This document shows positions 45,977 to 54,099 of a stretch of DNA of 64,000 bases, piece by piece. The stretch is from assembly GCA_020439745.1 (NCBI GenBank), contig JAGQSC010000050.1:1-64000 (forward strand), written 5' to 3'. The stretch is from Acidobacteriota bacterium (lineage in GTDB: Bacteria; Acidobacteriota; Holophagae; Acanthopleuribacterales; Acanthopleuribacteraceae). The translations under genes were made by a program, and so were the position numbers. Positions within the stretch are counted from its first letter, which is position 1; each line of letters begins with the position of its first letter. The notes beneath the pieces are model-generated. The model worked only from the letters and a program-made list of their open reading frames with translations. It did no database searches and was not told the origin of the DNA.

Positions 45977-46537
45977 TTACAGCTCTGAACCAGCGTCCAC
46001 CAAACAGACTTTCTTGAATTGCCGTTCGCTGCGGTCGTCAGCCCAGGTGTACAGGACTACTCGGTCAAAACAAAAACGTAAATTTGAAACATCAAGGGTT
46101 GCCCCCCAGGCGAGCAAATCAAGGCGAGCCGCAACGGAAGCACGGCGCCGAGGCCGTCCAATGGTGACATGTGGTAATGGCGGTCTCCTGTCCAGCGGTA
46201 TCCCTGCTGTGCGATGTAGATCATCGCGATAGGCCGACATGACAGCCACCATTTCGTTTCTGCCTTCCCGCAACTCGAAACTCAATGCGGAGAAGCGTTT
46301 CGCGTTTGGCAGAGGCAATAACTTACCAAGCGTCGCTTCAACGCGAGGCCATTTGCAAGTTCTCAGTAACTGTGTCACATGGTGTTGAGCCGTGGCTTCA
46401 AGCGCACCTAGGAACGCAATAGTGAGATGCATATCTTCGTGATGAAAGGGTCTCAAGCCGTCGGGTGCATGGTCCAAGAATGGCAGAAGGCGCTCACTTC
46501 GATCCAGAGGATAGGCCACAAACCAATTGGGCCTCAT
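45977..46537 (-). CDS. thpR: RNA 2',3'-cyclic phosphodiesterase (2H family)
   Basis: A 186-residue 2H phosphoesterase. The two HxT/S motifs are HLTIAFLG near residue 37 and HVTIGRPRR near residue 121, the active site of ThpR/LigT enzymes, which open 2',3'-cyclic phosphate RNA ends. Length is typical. It starts within the end of the SAM-hydrolase gene (four-base ATGA overlap), so the pair is an operon. The 133 bp downstream to the GGDEF gene hold an A-run but no clear hairpin. Confidence 0.88.
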   Translation of the reverse strand: MRPNWFVAYPLDRSERLLPFLDHAPDGLRPFHHEDMHLTIAFLGALEATAQHHVTQLLRTCKWPRVEATLGKLLPLPNAKRFSALSFELREGRNEMVAVMSAYRDDLHRTAGIPLDRRPPLPHVTIGRPRRRASVAARLDLLAWGATLDVSNLRFCFDRVVLYTWADDRSERQFKKVCLVDAGSEL

Positions 46538-47289
46538 GAGGACTGCACCTCGACCTGATCTCCAGGCTTCAGACCCAGCTCAAGGGTGGCGTTCCCGTCG
46601 CGCATCGCAAGTTCCAGGAATCCCGTACTGCCCCAGAGCGCAACCATTTCTCCCTTTGCCACATCCGCGTAGATGCGTTTCATTGGAATGTTGCGACCGG
46701 CCACAGAAACCAGCGTCGGTTTGAATGCGTCATCGCGATGCAGGGACAAGATAATATTGCCAAACCCATCTATATGCACAACGTCGCAGCGACAACCGTT
46801 GGATGTGAACACCGGGTGATCAAAACTGGCCGAAACGGGGTCGATCACCCTGGGCCCCACTTCCTCGAACCGACCACCTTTTGCCAAACGCACCGCACAC
46901 GGGCAAAACACGTCTCGACCGTGAAACGTGGCGGATACAGGTTCATCCACCGATATTTCGCGAATGGCACCAAGGTGCATAAAACGGGTTAACAGCCCCA
47001 ATAAGCCATTGTCCGGGCAAATCACAAATCCCGACCTGTACTCAGCCACCAATGGTCGGCGGTCGCTGCCCACCGTGGGATCCACCACGATGACGTGCAC
47101 CGAATGGGGGGGGAAGTAGGGTAAAGCAGACCCGCAAACCCAGGCAGCAGCGCGTAGGTTCTGTGGCGGGATTTCGTGGGTAATATCCACAATCATGGCC
47201 CCAGGTGCCGCGCTGTAACACACGCCTTTCATGGCTGCGACGTAGCCATCGCGGGAGCCGAAATCGGTGGTCAGTGTGATCGGTCGCAT
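46534..47289 (-). CDS. S-adenosyl-L-methionine hydrolase/halogenase-fold protein (DUF62)
   Basis: A 251-residue protein of the SAM hydroxide adenosyltransferase family. ITLTTDFGSRDGYVAAMKG at the start, IVDITHEIPPQNLRAAAW, VDPTVGSDRRPL and PDNGLLG are the family motifs. These enzymes split SAM into adenosine and methionine using a water molecule. The halogenase-specific insertion is not obvious. It lies upstream of thpR in the same operon, divergent from the tRNA. Confidence 0.88.
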   Translation of the reverse strand: MRPITLTTDFGSRDGYVAAMKGVCYSAAPGAMIVDITHEIPPQNLRAAAWVCGSALPYFPPHSVHVIVVDPTVGSDRRPLVAEYRSGFVICPDNGLLGLLTRFMHLGAIREISVDEPVSATFHGRDVFCPCAVRLAKGGRFEEVGPRVIDPVSASFDHPVFTSNGCRCDVVHIDGFGNIILSLHRDDAFKPTLVSVAGRNIPMKRIYADVAKGEMVALWGSTGFLELAMRDGNATLELGLKPGDQVEVQSS

Positions 47290-47336
47290 GCAGCTTTGGG
47301 AACACTCGAGCGGTTGAATGAGTGCATCTTATCACG

Positions 47337-47365
47337 TTGACAGGCCCCAGGGCCGATGATAGGAT
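47337..47365 (+). promoter_or_regulatory. Strong sigma-70 promoter of the initiator tRNA
   Basis: TTGACA (47337-47342) is perfect, the spacer is exactly 17 bp, and TAGGAT (47360-47365) is a fair -10. The predicted start lies about six bases before the mature tRNA. Confidence 0.8.
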
Positions 47366-47377
47366 ACGGCTCGTTGA

Positions 47378-47454
<77 letters not shown>

Positions 47455-47530
47455 AAGCTCCTCTGGATCTGCACGTATTTGGATTGCATGTTTTTAATCG
47501 TTGGCAGAGCCTGAGATTTTGATGATCACC

Positions 47531-47559
47531 TTGCGATCCGCTGGAGCACGCACGATAAT
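47531..47559 (+). promoter_or_regulatory. Probable sigma-70 promoter of pckA
   Basis: TTGCGA (47531-47536), 17-bp spacer, GATAAT (47554-47559, 5 of 6). The leader includes a small CGTGC/GCACG hairpin at 47563-47575. Confidence 0.6.
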
Positions 47560-47595
47560 AAACGTGCAAAGCACGAAGACATGAAGGAAGGCATC

Positions 47596-49161
47596 ATGTA
47601 CGGTTTGGATCGTTTTGGATTGAAGCCCGGCACGGTATTCCGCAACTTGCCGGTGGAAAAGCTCGTGGAACACACAGTGGCACGCGGTGAAGGCGTCATC
47701 GGAATGGGTGGGGCCACCATGTGCAAGACCGGACGTTTTACCGGACGTTCACCCAAAGATAAGTACTTCGTGGACGAACCCTCCTCCACTGACAATATCT
47801 GGTGGGGCTCGGTCAATCAAAAAGTCAGCGAAGGCACTTTCGATAAACTGCTGCAAAAAGTGATCAAAGGACTCGAAGGTACAGATCTCTATATATTCGA
47901 TGGCTTTGCGGGCGCTGATTTGAAATACCGTCTACCTGTGCGTATCGTGACCCAAAAGGCGTGGCACGCCCATTTTGCCAGCAACATGTTCATTCGCCCT
48001 TCGGTCGAAGAGTTGGCCGAGCATAGACCAGAATTCACCATCCTTAATGCATGCGATTTGACTGCGGATGACTACCAAGAGTTAGGACTGCGCAGTGAAG
48101 TGTTTGTCGTATTCAACCTGGCCAGAGGCATTGCGATCATCGGCGGCACTATGTATGCCGGTGAAATGAAGAAGGGCATATTCAGCGTGCTCAACTACAG
48201 GCTACCTTTACAAGACGTATTGAGCATGCACTGTTCAGCTAACGTTGGCGATTCAGGGGACGTCGCACTGTTCTTCGGCTTGTCGGGTACCGGCAAAACA
48301 ACCTTGTCGGCCGATCCCAATCGCATGCTCATCGGCGATGACGAACATGGATGGTCTGACAACGGCATTTTCAACTTTGAAGGTGGATGCTACGCGAAAT
48401 GCATCAACTTGACCGAAGAAAAAGAACCCGATATCTGGCGGGCTATCCGCTTTGGTGCCCTGCTGGAGAACGTGGTGTACGACGAAGATACTCGAGAAAT
48501 CGACTTTGACAGCAAGGCCATTACGGAAAACACGCGTGTCTCCTACCCTATTCATCATATTGATAATGCGTTGATTCCTTCCCACGCAGGACACCCCAAC
48601 ACCATTATCTTCCTTACCTGCGACGCTTTTGGCGTGATGCCTCCGGTAGCCAAACTAGAGCCCGGCCAAGCGATGTACCATTTCCTTTCTGGTTACACAG
48701 CCAAGGTTGCAGGCACGGAACGAGGTGTAACAGAACCGACAGCGACCTTCTCCAGCTGTTTTGGTGCACCCTTTCTTCCGTTACACCCAACCCGCTATGC
48801 CAAATTACTGGGCGAAAAAATGGAACGACACCAAGTTCGCGCTTACCTACTCAATACAGGTTGGACCGGTGGACCTTACGGCGTAGGCAAGCGTATGGAT
48901 TTGCCATCCACGCGTCGCATGATCCACGCCATTCTCGACGGATCGATAGAACAGAGTGAATTCAGGGACGACCCTTATTTCGGATTCAAGGTCCCATTGA
49001 CCCTCAGTGGCGTGGACAGCAAAGTTTTGGATCCCGCCCAAACTTGGGCCAACCCGCAAGCTTTCCGTGAAACCGCTGAAAAGCTGGTGGGATTATTCAA
49101 AGACAACTTCAAGACCTTTGAGCCTCAGCCCGGCACTTACACCGCGTTTGGACCCAAATGA
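47596..49161 (+). CDS. pckA: Phosphoenolpyruvate carboxykinase (ATP)
   Basis: A 521-residue ATP-dependent PEPCK converting oxaloacetate and ATP to PEP, CO2 and ADP in gluconeogenesis. The P-loop is [13 protein letters not shown] near residue 230; [27 protein letters not shown] and the [12 protein letters not shown] region are typical. AAGGAAGG lies four bases before the ATG at 47596; an ATG 15 bp upstream is less well placed. The stop overlaps the glutaredoxin start (ATGA). An important enzyme for growth on peptides, in line with the secreted proteases. Confidence 0.96.
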   Translation: MYGLDRFGLKPGTVFRNLPVEKLVEHTVARGEGVIGMGGATMCKTGRFTGRSPKDKYFVDEPSSTDNIWWGSVNQKVSEGTFDKLLQKVIKGLEGTDLYIFDGFAGADLKYRLPVRIVTQKAWHAHFASNMFIRPSVEELAEHRPEFTILNACDLTADDYQELGLRSEVFVVFNLARGIAIIGGTMYAGEMKKGIFSVLNYRLPLQDVLSMHCSANVGDSGDVALFFGLSGTGKTTLSADPNRMLIGDDEHGWSDNGIFNFEGGCYAKCINLTEEKEPDIWRAIRFGALLENVVYDEDTREIDFDSKAITENTRVSYPIHHIDNALIPSHAGHPNTIIFLTCDAFGVMPPVAKLEPGQAMYHFLSGYTAKVAGTERGVTEPTATFSSCFGAPFLPLHPTRYAKLLGEKMERHQVRAYLLNTGWTGGPYGVGKRMDLPSTRRMIHAILDGSIEQSEFRDDPYFGFKVPLTLSGVDSKVLDPAQTWANPQAFRETAEKLVGLFKDNFKTFEPQPGTYTAFGPK

Positions 49162-49445
49162 CCGACTTGATACACCAGGAGCGCGTGGTGGTTTTCTCCA
49201 CGCGCCATTGTGGCTATTGTGTCCGGGCCAAACGGCTCCTTGAACGCAAAAACATCCCATTCATCGAGATCGACTTGAATCGCAGCTCTGAAACGCGCCA
49301 GTGGCTGGTCAACAAAACAGGTATGTGGACCGTACCCCAGATCTTCGTTGATGGAGAAGTCATAGGCGGGTATCGAGAACTGGAAGCTATGGCACAGCAA
49401 GGTCGCTTTGATGACTTCGTCCTTTCTTCAATTACCGGTCATTGA
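49158..49445 (+). CDS. grxC: Glutaredoxin (GrxC type)
   Basis: A 95-residue dithiol glutaredoxin. Active site HCGYC at residue 18-22, [18 protein letters not shown] with the cis-Pro and the GSH-binding GG. It reduces protein disulfides and glutathione mixed disulfides in the cytoplasm. The ATG overlaps the pckA stop by four bases, so the two genes are co-translated; a functional link (redox protection of carbon-metabolism enzymes) is only inferred. Confidence 0.93.
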   Translation: MTDLIHQERVVVFSTRHCGYCVRAKRLLERKNIPFIEIDLNRSSETRQWLVNKTGMWTVPQIFVDGEVIGGYRELEAMAQQGRFDDFVLSSITGH

Positions 49446-49592
49446 CAAGCTGCCGGAGAAGATAGCTCAGGACGCCAATCAGTTGCGAGAATGAAACAAA
49501 GGCTTCCTATCATTGGGATTCAAAGTAGGATACCCCCTAAGAACGGGGGGGGTGACATCAGTGGGTGCTCGATCCGTTCTATGCTCATGACC

Positions 49593-49623
49593 AAAAAAGA
49601 GCGGGACACGCCCGCTCCTTTTT
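49593..49623. terminator. Bidirectional intrinsic terminator
   Basis: GAGCGGG/CCCGCTC (49599-49617) with an ACACG loop, A-run before (49593-49598) and T-run after (49619-49623). It ends both the grx transcript and the hcp transcript from the other strand. Confidence 0.9.
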
Positions 49624-49643
49624 CTATCTTGATTGAGTTGTGA

Positions 49644-50111
49644 TTAGCCCAGTTCCCATTTGTCGGTGTATTCGTTGCCCTCTTCGTCACCGATCTTGAT
49701 TTCTTCAAACACGAAGCGAACCTCTTCCATATCGCGAAATTTCTTGGAGAGCTCATCACAGGTGTTGGGCTTCCACGCCGAGATACCCACCACTTTGACC
49801 TTCTTCATTTCATGGGTGAAGTATTTGACGATATCGCCGCTATTGGGATCTGGTTTGTAGTGGGAGACCGTGACTGTCGCAATTTCTAGGTTCTCGCAAA
49901 TGTGTTTGGCGAACAAAGGGGATGCCTTGTCCAACTCGTGGACGATGGAGAAATGTCCGTGCTGGCGACGACCCGTGATTGATCCATCCCGCACGTCGGT
50001 TGGGAGTTCCAAACTGTAACGGAACTCGTAGGTTTCGATTTGGTCTTCAACGCCCTTGCCTTTGGCTGGTCCGGGAACGCCGTCGATCTTCGCGTAGGAT
50101 GAAACTGACAT
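49644..50111 (-). CDS. hcp: Hcp-family type VI secretion tube protein, orphan
   Basis: A 155-residue Hcp. The N-terminal SSYAKIDGVPGPAKGKG matches the Hcp entry, with the beta-barrel pattern HGHFSIVHELDKASPLFAKHIC and later ATVTVSHYKPDPNSGDIVKYFTHEMKKVKV. Hcp hexamers form the tube ejected by type VI secretion. No other tss gene is in the window. ATG at 50111 has GGAGG eight bases upstream; the ORF extends 15 bp further. It has its own sigma-54-like promoter and terminator, so it is a single-gene unit supplying tube protein to a machine encoded elsewhere. Confidence 0.9.
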   Translation of the reverse strand: MSVSSYAKIDGVPGPAKGKGVEDQIETYEFRYSLELPTDVRDGSITGRRQHGHFSIVHELDKASPLFAKHICENLEIATVTVSHYKPDPNSGDIVKYFTHEMKKVKVVGISAWKPNTCDELSKKFRDMEEVRFVFEEIKIGDEEGNEYTDKWELG

Positions 50112-50162
50112 GGGTAATACCTCCAAAATGTTTGGCGAATGCCTTGACGAGACTCTTTACTG

Positions 50163-50177
50163 GCCAGTTCCATGCCA
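50163..50177 (-). promoter_or_regulatory. Sigma-54 (-24/-12) promoter of hcp
   Basis: Minus strand TGGCATG-GAAC-TGGC: the invariant GG and GC are present with the correct 10-base gap, and 9 of 11 conserved positions match TGGCACG-N4-TTGC. Transcription would start near 50151, leaving a 40-base leader. Confidence 0.65.
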
Positions 50178-50242
50178 AACAAACTAAATACATCAATATC
50201 AGCACTTTACAGAATATACCAGACTTCGTGAAGCCTAATAAT

Positions 50243-50281
50243 CGTTCGGAAACACAAATAGGGTGTTCGCCTGTTCGAACG
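50243..50281 (-). promoter_or_regulatory. Dyad upstream of hcp, possible enhancer
   Basis: Outer arms CGTTCG (50243-50248) and CGAACG (50276-50281), inner arms GAAACAC and GTGTTCG, around an AT-rich centre. It lies about 92-130 bases before the predicted start, the usual position of a sigma-54 activator site. Confidence 0.45.
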
Positions 50282-50300
50282 GTTTTGGTAATCCCGTGAG

Positions 50301-51101
50301 CTAGTTCACGCCCATATCTCGGAACAGGTGACGCATGGTCCAGCGCAAGAGCCATGTGGGTGAGAAACGCCCACTCCATACTGATAATCGATTCAACCAC
50401 CCGGCAACTACCTGGGCCTTTCCTTTGACCATTGCATCGATCCCAATACGCGCTACATCCCTGGGCGACATCACGTTGGAAGACACAAAACGCGAGTTCC
50501 GCATGCCTGCCACATCAAAAAATTCCGACTCTGTTTTCCCGGGCATCAAGCAGGTTATCCTCAATTTCGAGTGGGCAGGTTGTTCAAAAGTCAGGCCCTG
50601 TGACAAGTGATTCACGAAGGCTTTGGTGGCCGCATAGGCGGCCATATGCGGGACACCCTGTGCTCCAGCAATACTTCCGACATTCAGGATACGTGAACCC
50701 TGCTCGCATCCGGCCAAAGTGGTCCACATGGCATGTGTTAGTTGCATCATGAAGCATACATTTAATTGAATCATTCGTGAGAGGGCCTCAGGGTCACCCA
50801 TATGAAAAGGCCCCGTCACACCAACCCCTGCATTATTGACTAATACACTCACGGGCAATTCCAGAATATGCCCCAGCAAGGTCGAAACCGCATCCGGGTG
50901 TGTCAGATCCAAGGCGATCGCTTTCGCTTCCACCTTGAATTGCCCACTCAATTCCTTCGCCAGCCCGTCAAGTTCACGTTGCCTCCGCGCGACGAGAATG
51001 CAATGCGTTCCGCGGCTCGCCAACTCCCTGGCCAACGCTGCACCAATCCCAGACGACGCACCTGTGATCAGGGCCCAGCGATCTTTGAGGACAAAGGTCA
51101 C
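50301..51101 (-). CDS. SDR-family short-chain dehydrogenase
   Basis: A 266-residue classical SDR. Cofactor motif TGASSGIGAALARELA at residue 14, NNAGVG near 91, the catalytic Ser in LNVGSIAGA and YAATK near 157. Similar to the YqjQ/DltE-type group acting on fatty or lipid-like carbonyls; substrate unknown. The C-terminus is hydrophobic and basic (WLNRLSVWSGRF), perhaps membrane-associated. GTG start at 51101 overlaps the stop of the upstream gene (GTGA). Confidence 0.88.
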   Translation of the reverse strand: MTFVLKDRWALITGASSGIGAALARELASRGTHCILVARRQRELDGLAKELSGQFKVEAKAIALDLTHPDAVSTLLGHILELPVSVLVNNAGVGVTGPFHMGDPEALSRMIQLNVCFMMQLTHAMWTTLAGCEQGSRILNVGSIAGAQGVPHMAAYAATKAFVNHLSQGLTFEQPAHSKLRITCLMPGKTESEFFDVAGMRNSRFVSSNVMSPRDVARIGIDAMVKGKAQVVAGWLNRLSVWSGRFSPTWLLRWTMRHLFRDMGVN

Positions 51102-51700
51102 GATTTCACACGCACCGACGACACCTCAACCAGTCCGATATCTTTTAGATCCATTTCCTTGTGGATGCTGAAGTTCAGTTGAGAGGTGTCATCATTTGTA
51201 ATCTCTAATGTGGCTCGGTGCTTGGGCTGCCCCTTGAAATCGTAGAAGGTAATCTCCAGCAATCCCTTGGTGGCGCGATCAATGATCAAACTAAACTGGG
51301 TTTCATTTTCTTTTGCATGGACACACCATAACCGTTGAACCAAGTTATGCGCCTGTCTCCCTTCCATATTCTTTCCATAGGCATCGACATGCCTCACTCG
51401 CATATGTACAAGACCGTCTCTTTCATAAGTGATGCCCGTGCCCTGAATGCGGCGTTGATGGATGTTCTTGTAGGGCCGAGCAGGTCGACGGCCCAGCAAT
51501 CTGAAAGAGAAATAGTCTACAGAACGCACCCACTCCCGGGACAACACGATTTCTTCGGTACCTTCGATAAAGCGGTAGTTGTAGTGATCTTCTTTGACAT
51601 CGGCGATGGTTTTGAATACGGTTCCGTCTTTCATCGTAAACGTCATTCCGTCCACATAATAGTACTCTTGAAAGACCAGACCCAACAGCATCAAGAACAT
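51098..51700 (-). CDS. Exported hypothetical protein (200 aa)
   Basis: A 200-residue protein with a short hydrophobic start (MFLMLLGLVF). It is beta-rich: MTFTMKDGTVFKTIADVKEDHYNY resembles a periplasmic SH3-like or carboxypeptidase-regulatory strand set, and residues 100-190 form alternating strands. Not recognised. AGGAGAG lies about ten bases before the ATG. Translationally coupled to the SDR gene downstream. Confidence 0.65.
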   Translation of the reverse strand: MFLMLLGLVFQEYYYVDGMTFTMKDGTVFKTIADVKEDHYNYRFIEGTEEIVLSREWVRSVDYFSFRLLGRRPARPYKNIHQRRIQGTGITYERDGLVHMRVRHVDAYGKNMEGRQAHNLVQRLWCVHAKENETQFSLIIDRATKGLLEITFYDFKGQPKHRATLEITNDDTSQLNFSIHKEMDLKDIGLVEVSSVRVKS

Positions 51701-51786
51701 CGCCTAACTCTCCTGCTTTTCGAGGCATTCTAGCACGCTGAACACAAGTGGACCGCTCGTGTTATGCTTGGGTTTTGGGGAGCCAC

Positions 51787-52020
51787 ATGACACTTGCTGA
51801 TGAGATCAAACACCGATTAATCCACCAATTCGAAGACGCAGTGATCGCCTTGACGGATACAGGGGGCGGTGACCATTGGCACTTGGAAATTTCGACCAAA
51901 CATTTAGAAGGCTTAAGTCGAGTCAAGCAGCATCAAGCCATCTACAAACCGCTTCAAGACCTGATTGCTGCGAACCGCATACACGCCTTACAAATTGTGG
52001 TCAATCCAGCACCTGCCTGA
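51787..52020 (+). CDS. BolA/IbaG-family protein
   Basis: A 77-residue small protein of the BolA family: ADEIKHRLIHQFEDAVIAL, then GGDHWHLEISTKHLEGLSRVKQHQAIYKPLQDLI, the class II KH-like fold with the invariant His. Such proteins pair with monothiol glutaredoxins in Fe-S handling. ATG at 51787 with GGGGAG five bases upstream; an in-frame ATG at 51748 is poorly placed. Its last 20 bp overlap the fused shikimate gene on the other strand. Confidence 0.88.
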   Translation: MTLADEIKHRLIHQFEDAVIALTDTGGGDHWHLEISTKHLEGLSRVKQHQAIYKPLQDLIAANRIHALQIVVNPAPA

Positions 52021-53332
52021 ATCTGATTTCCTGAAGTGCAGCCTGACGTTCAAAGAATGTGCTGCCCAAGATCACCGAACACCCTTGCTTGGTCGCCATA
52101 TCAACCAAACGAGTTCGTTCCGGTTCATAGATCGACTCAATCAACACCTTCATCGAGGCAGGAATCATATCCAGCGGGGAGTCCTGATTCCCCATGCCAC
52201 AAGAGGTCGCTTGTACCAGTATTTCGAATGGTCCGTCATGGCGTTCAGCCCACGGTACGAAACCCACCACACCCTCTAATTCTGTGCGGTTACTCACAGT
52301 AACGGATCGACCAAGCGCCCGAGCAGCCGCAACAGCCACTTGCCCCAACCCGCCATAACCAAGCACACGGATCCGCCATTCTTCGGGATATTCCGAAAGC
52401 AACGCCAACAGCGCCGCGTAGTCGGTATTGTCCACCTGCCATTGATCGCTGATTCGCACTGCGGTGTTGATCGCACCCGCTGGGTGACTCACATGCCAAA
52501 CTGAGTTGGCATAAGCGGCTGCCCATCCCTTGGCAGGCTTGGTAATGGCCAAGCCACACAATTCAGGAAACATCTCCAGCAGAAGGGCAAAGTCTCGTGG
52601 TTGTTGTACGGGCATACCCAAAAAAAGCGCATTGCTGTCCAAGGCGCGGAGATATGGTTCATGTCGTTTTGGCGATTTTGAATGCCCAATCGGATGGCCA
52701 ACAATGGCAAATAGACGCGGTGACTTTGGCAAATCCCGTCCCACGACATCGTCCAACTCGAGCTGGCCCGGGGCCACAGCATCGCCGGGCAGGGATACAA
52801 AGGTAAATGGTGCCCCGTACACCAGGCTCAACCACCGAGTACAGGCAAATTCCGCGCCCATATAGAAATGGACCAAAGCAGGACCCTGCCAATCGGAATA
52901 GACAAGACGTTGATTACACACGTCTTCTGTCGTTGACCCTGTGCCTATCACTTTCAACACATCGATATGGTTCAGATCCAAGGGTGGCAGCGAAGCAAAC
53001 GGATCGCCAGCATCCAAAATATGATGGGATAATACGACCCTCGTACCCAAGTCTCGCAAGGCTTCAATTTTCTCGTTCAAACCCCGCTCGTCAGATTCCA
53101 AGTCCACCCAACGAGCGCCCCTTCGAGCACATGCCAGTCTAGAAGCCCAACCCATACCTTCCCGATCCTGAGCATTCCCCTTGCCACCATGTGCCGCAGT
53201 CCGGTAAGTGGCAATCCAATGGCAGGGCAATTCCGTCCACGCCGCCAAGGGCGACAAATCCAATCGGACCTCATAACCCACATCATGACGATACGATGGT
53301 TGCGGCCGAGGCAGCGAAACAATGGCTTTCAT
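52001..53332 (-). CDS. aroDE: Fused 3-dehydroquinate dehydratase (type I)/shikimate dehydrogenase
   Basis: A 443-residue bifunctional enzyme for two consecutive shikimate-pathway steps. The N-terminal half (1-210) is type I DHQ dehydratase with the His in VVLSHHIL and Schiff-base Lys in DVLKVIGTGSTTEDV. The C-terminal half (210-443) is AroE with FAIVGHPIGHSKSPKRHEPYL, the Lys in LAITKPAKGW, GAINTAV...DNTDYAALL, and the NADP loop VLGYGGLGQVAVAAA. This is the arrangement of Chlamydia and plant enzymes. ATG five bases after sdhB, with no clear site: coupled translation is likely. Confidence 0.88.
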   Translation of the reverse strand: MKAIVSLPRPQPSYRHDVGYEVRLDLSPLAAWTELPCHWIATYRTAAHGGKGNAQDREGMGWASRLACARRGARWVDLESDERGLNEKIEALRDLGTRVVLSHHILDAGDPFASLPPLDLNHIDVLKVIGTGSTTEDVCNQRLVYSDWQGPALVHFYMGAEFACTRWLSLVYGAPFTFVSLPGDAVAPGQLELDDVVGRDLPKSPRLFAIVGHPIGHSKSPKRHEPYLRALDSNALFLGMPVQQPRDFALLLEMFPELCGLAITKPAKGWAAAYANSVWHVSHPAGAINTAVRISDQWQVDNTDYAALLALLSEYPEEWRIRVLGYGGLGQVAVAAARALGRSVTVSNRTELEGVVGFVPWAERHDGPFEILVQATSCGMGNQDSPLDMIPASMKVLIESIYEPERTRLVDMATKQGCSVILGSTFFERQAALQEIRFRQVLD

Positions 53333-53340
53333 TTTGGAAC

Positions 53341-54099
53341 TTATCGTTTACAGATGGAGGCCTTTACCCATTCTCGATTGAGCCTTGCGATGTTTTCCAG
53401 CTTAATCTCCTTGGGACATTCCACTTCGCAGGCACGTGTGTTCGTGCATGCGCCAAACCCCTCGTCGTCCATAGCCTCTACCATGCGAAGAACCCGGTCC
53501 TTAGCTTCGGGTCTACCTTGTGGCAGAAGTCCCAGATGAGAGACCTTGGCAGAAACAAAGAGCATGGCCGAAGCATTCTTGCAGGCTGCGACGCAAGCAC
53601 CACAACCAATACACGCTGCAGCGTCCATGGAAAGTTCCGCTTCAGGTTTCGCCACGAGCACCGCATTGGCGTCGGGAGCACTGCCCGTGCGTGCCGTGAC
53701 ATAACCGCCAGCGGAAATGATCCGGTCAAAGGCCGAGCGATCCACCACCAGATCCTTGATGATTGGAAATGCCGTAGCTCGCCATGGCTCAATCACAATC
53801 GTGTCGTTGTTTTCAAAACGCCGCATGTGTAGCTGACACACAGTGGTACCTGAATCAGGCCCATGAGGCCGGCCATTGACAACGAGGCTGCACGCTCCGC
53901 AGATACCCTCGCGACAATCATGGTCGAATGCAACGGGCTCCTCGCCTTTTGCCTCCAACTCAGAATTGAGTGTGTCTAGCATTTCGAGAAACGACATTTC
54001 GGTAGAAATGCCTTTCATGTCGTAGTCCACCAATTCACCCTTGGTGTTCTTGTTCTTCTGCCGCCAGATTTTCAGTTTGAGGTTTAGCTGATCGGTCAC
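53341..54099 (-). CDS. sdhB: Succinate dehydrogenase/fumarate reductase iron-sulfur subunit
   Basis: A 252-residue electron-transfer subunit. The [2Fe-2S] site is [17 protein letters not shown] plus a later Cys in TTVCQLHMR; the [4Fe-4S]/[3Fe-4S] sites are [17 protein letters not shown] and [15 protein letters not shown]. It passes electrons between SdhA and the membrane cytochrome b. It overlaps sdhA by four bases. Third gene of sdhCAB. Confidence 0.96.
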   Translation of the reverse strand: MTDQLNLKLKIWRQKNKNTKGELVDYDMKGISTEMSFLEMLDTLNSELEAKGEEPVAFDHDCREGICGACSLVVNGRPHGPDSGTTVCQLHMRRFENNDTIVIEPWRATAFPIIKDLVVDRSAFDRIISAGGYVTARTGSAPDANAVLVAKPEAELSMDAAACIGCGACVAACKNASAMLFVSAKVSHLGLLPQGRPEAKDRVLRMVEAMDDEGFGACTNTRACEVECPKEIKLENIARLNREWVKASICKR

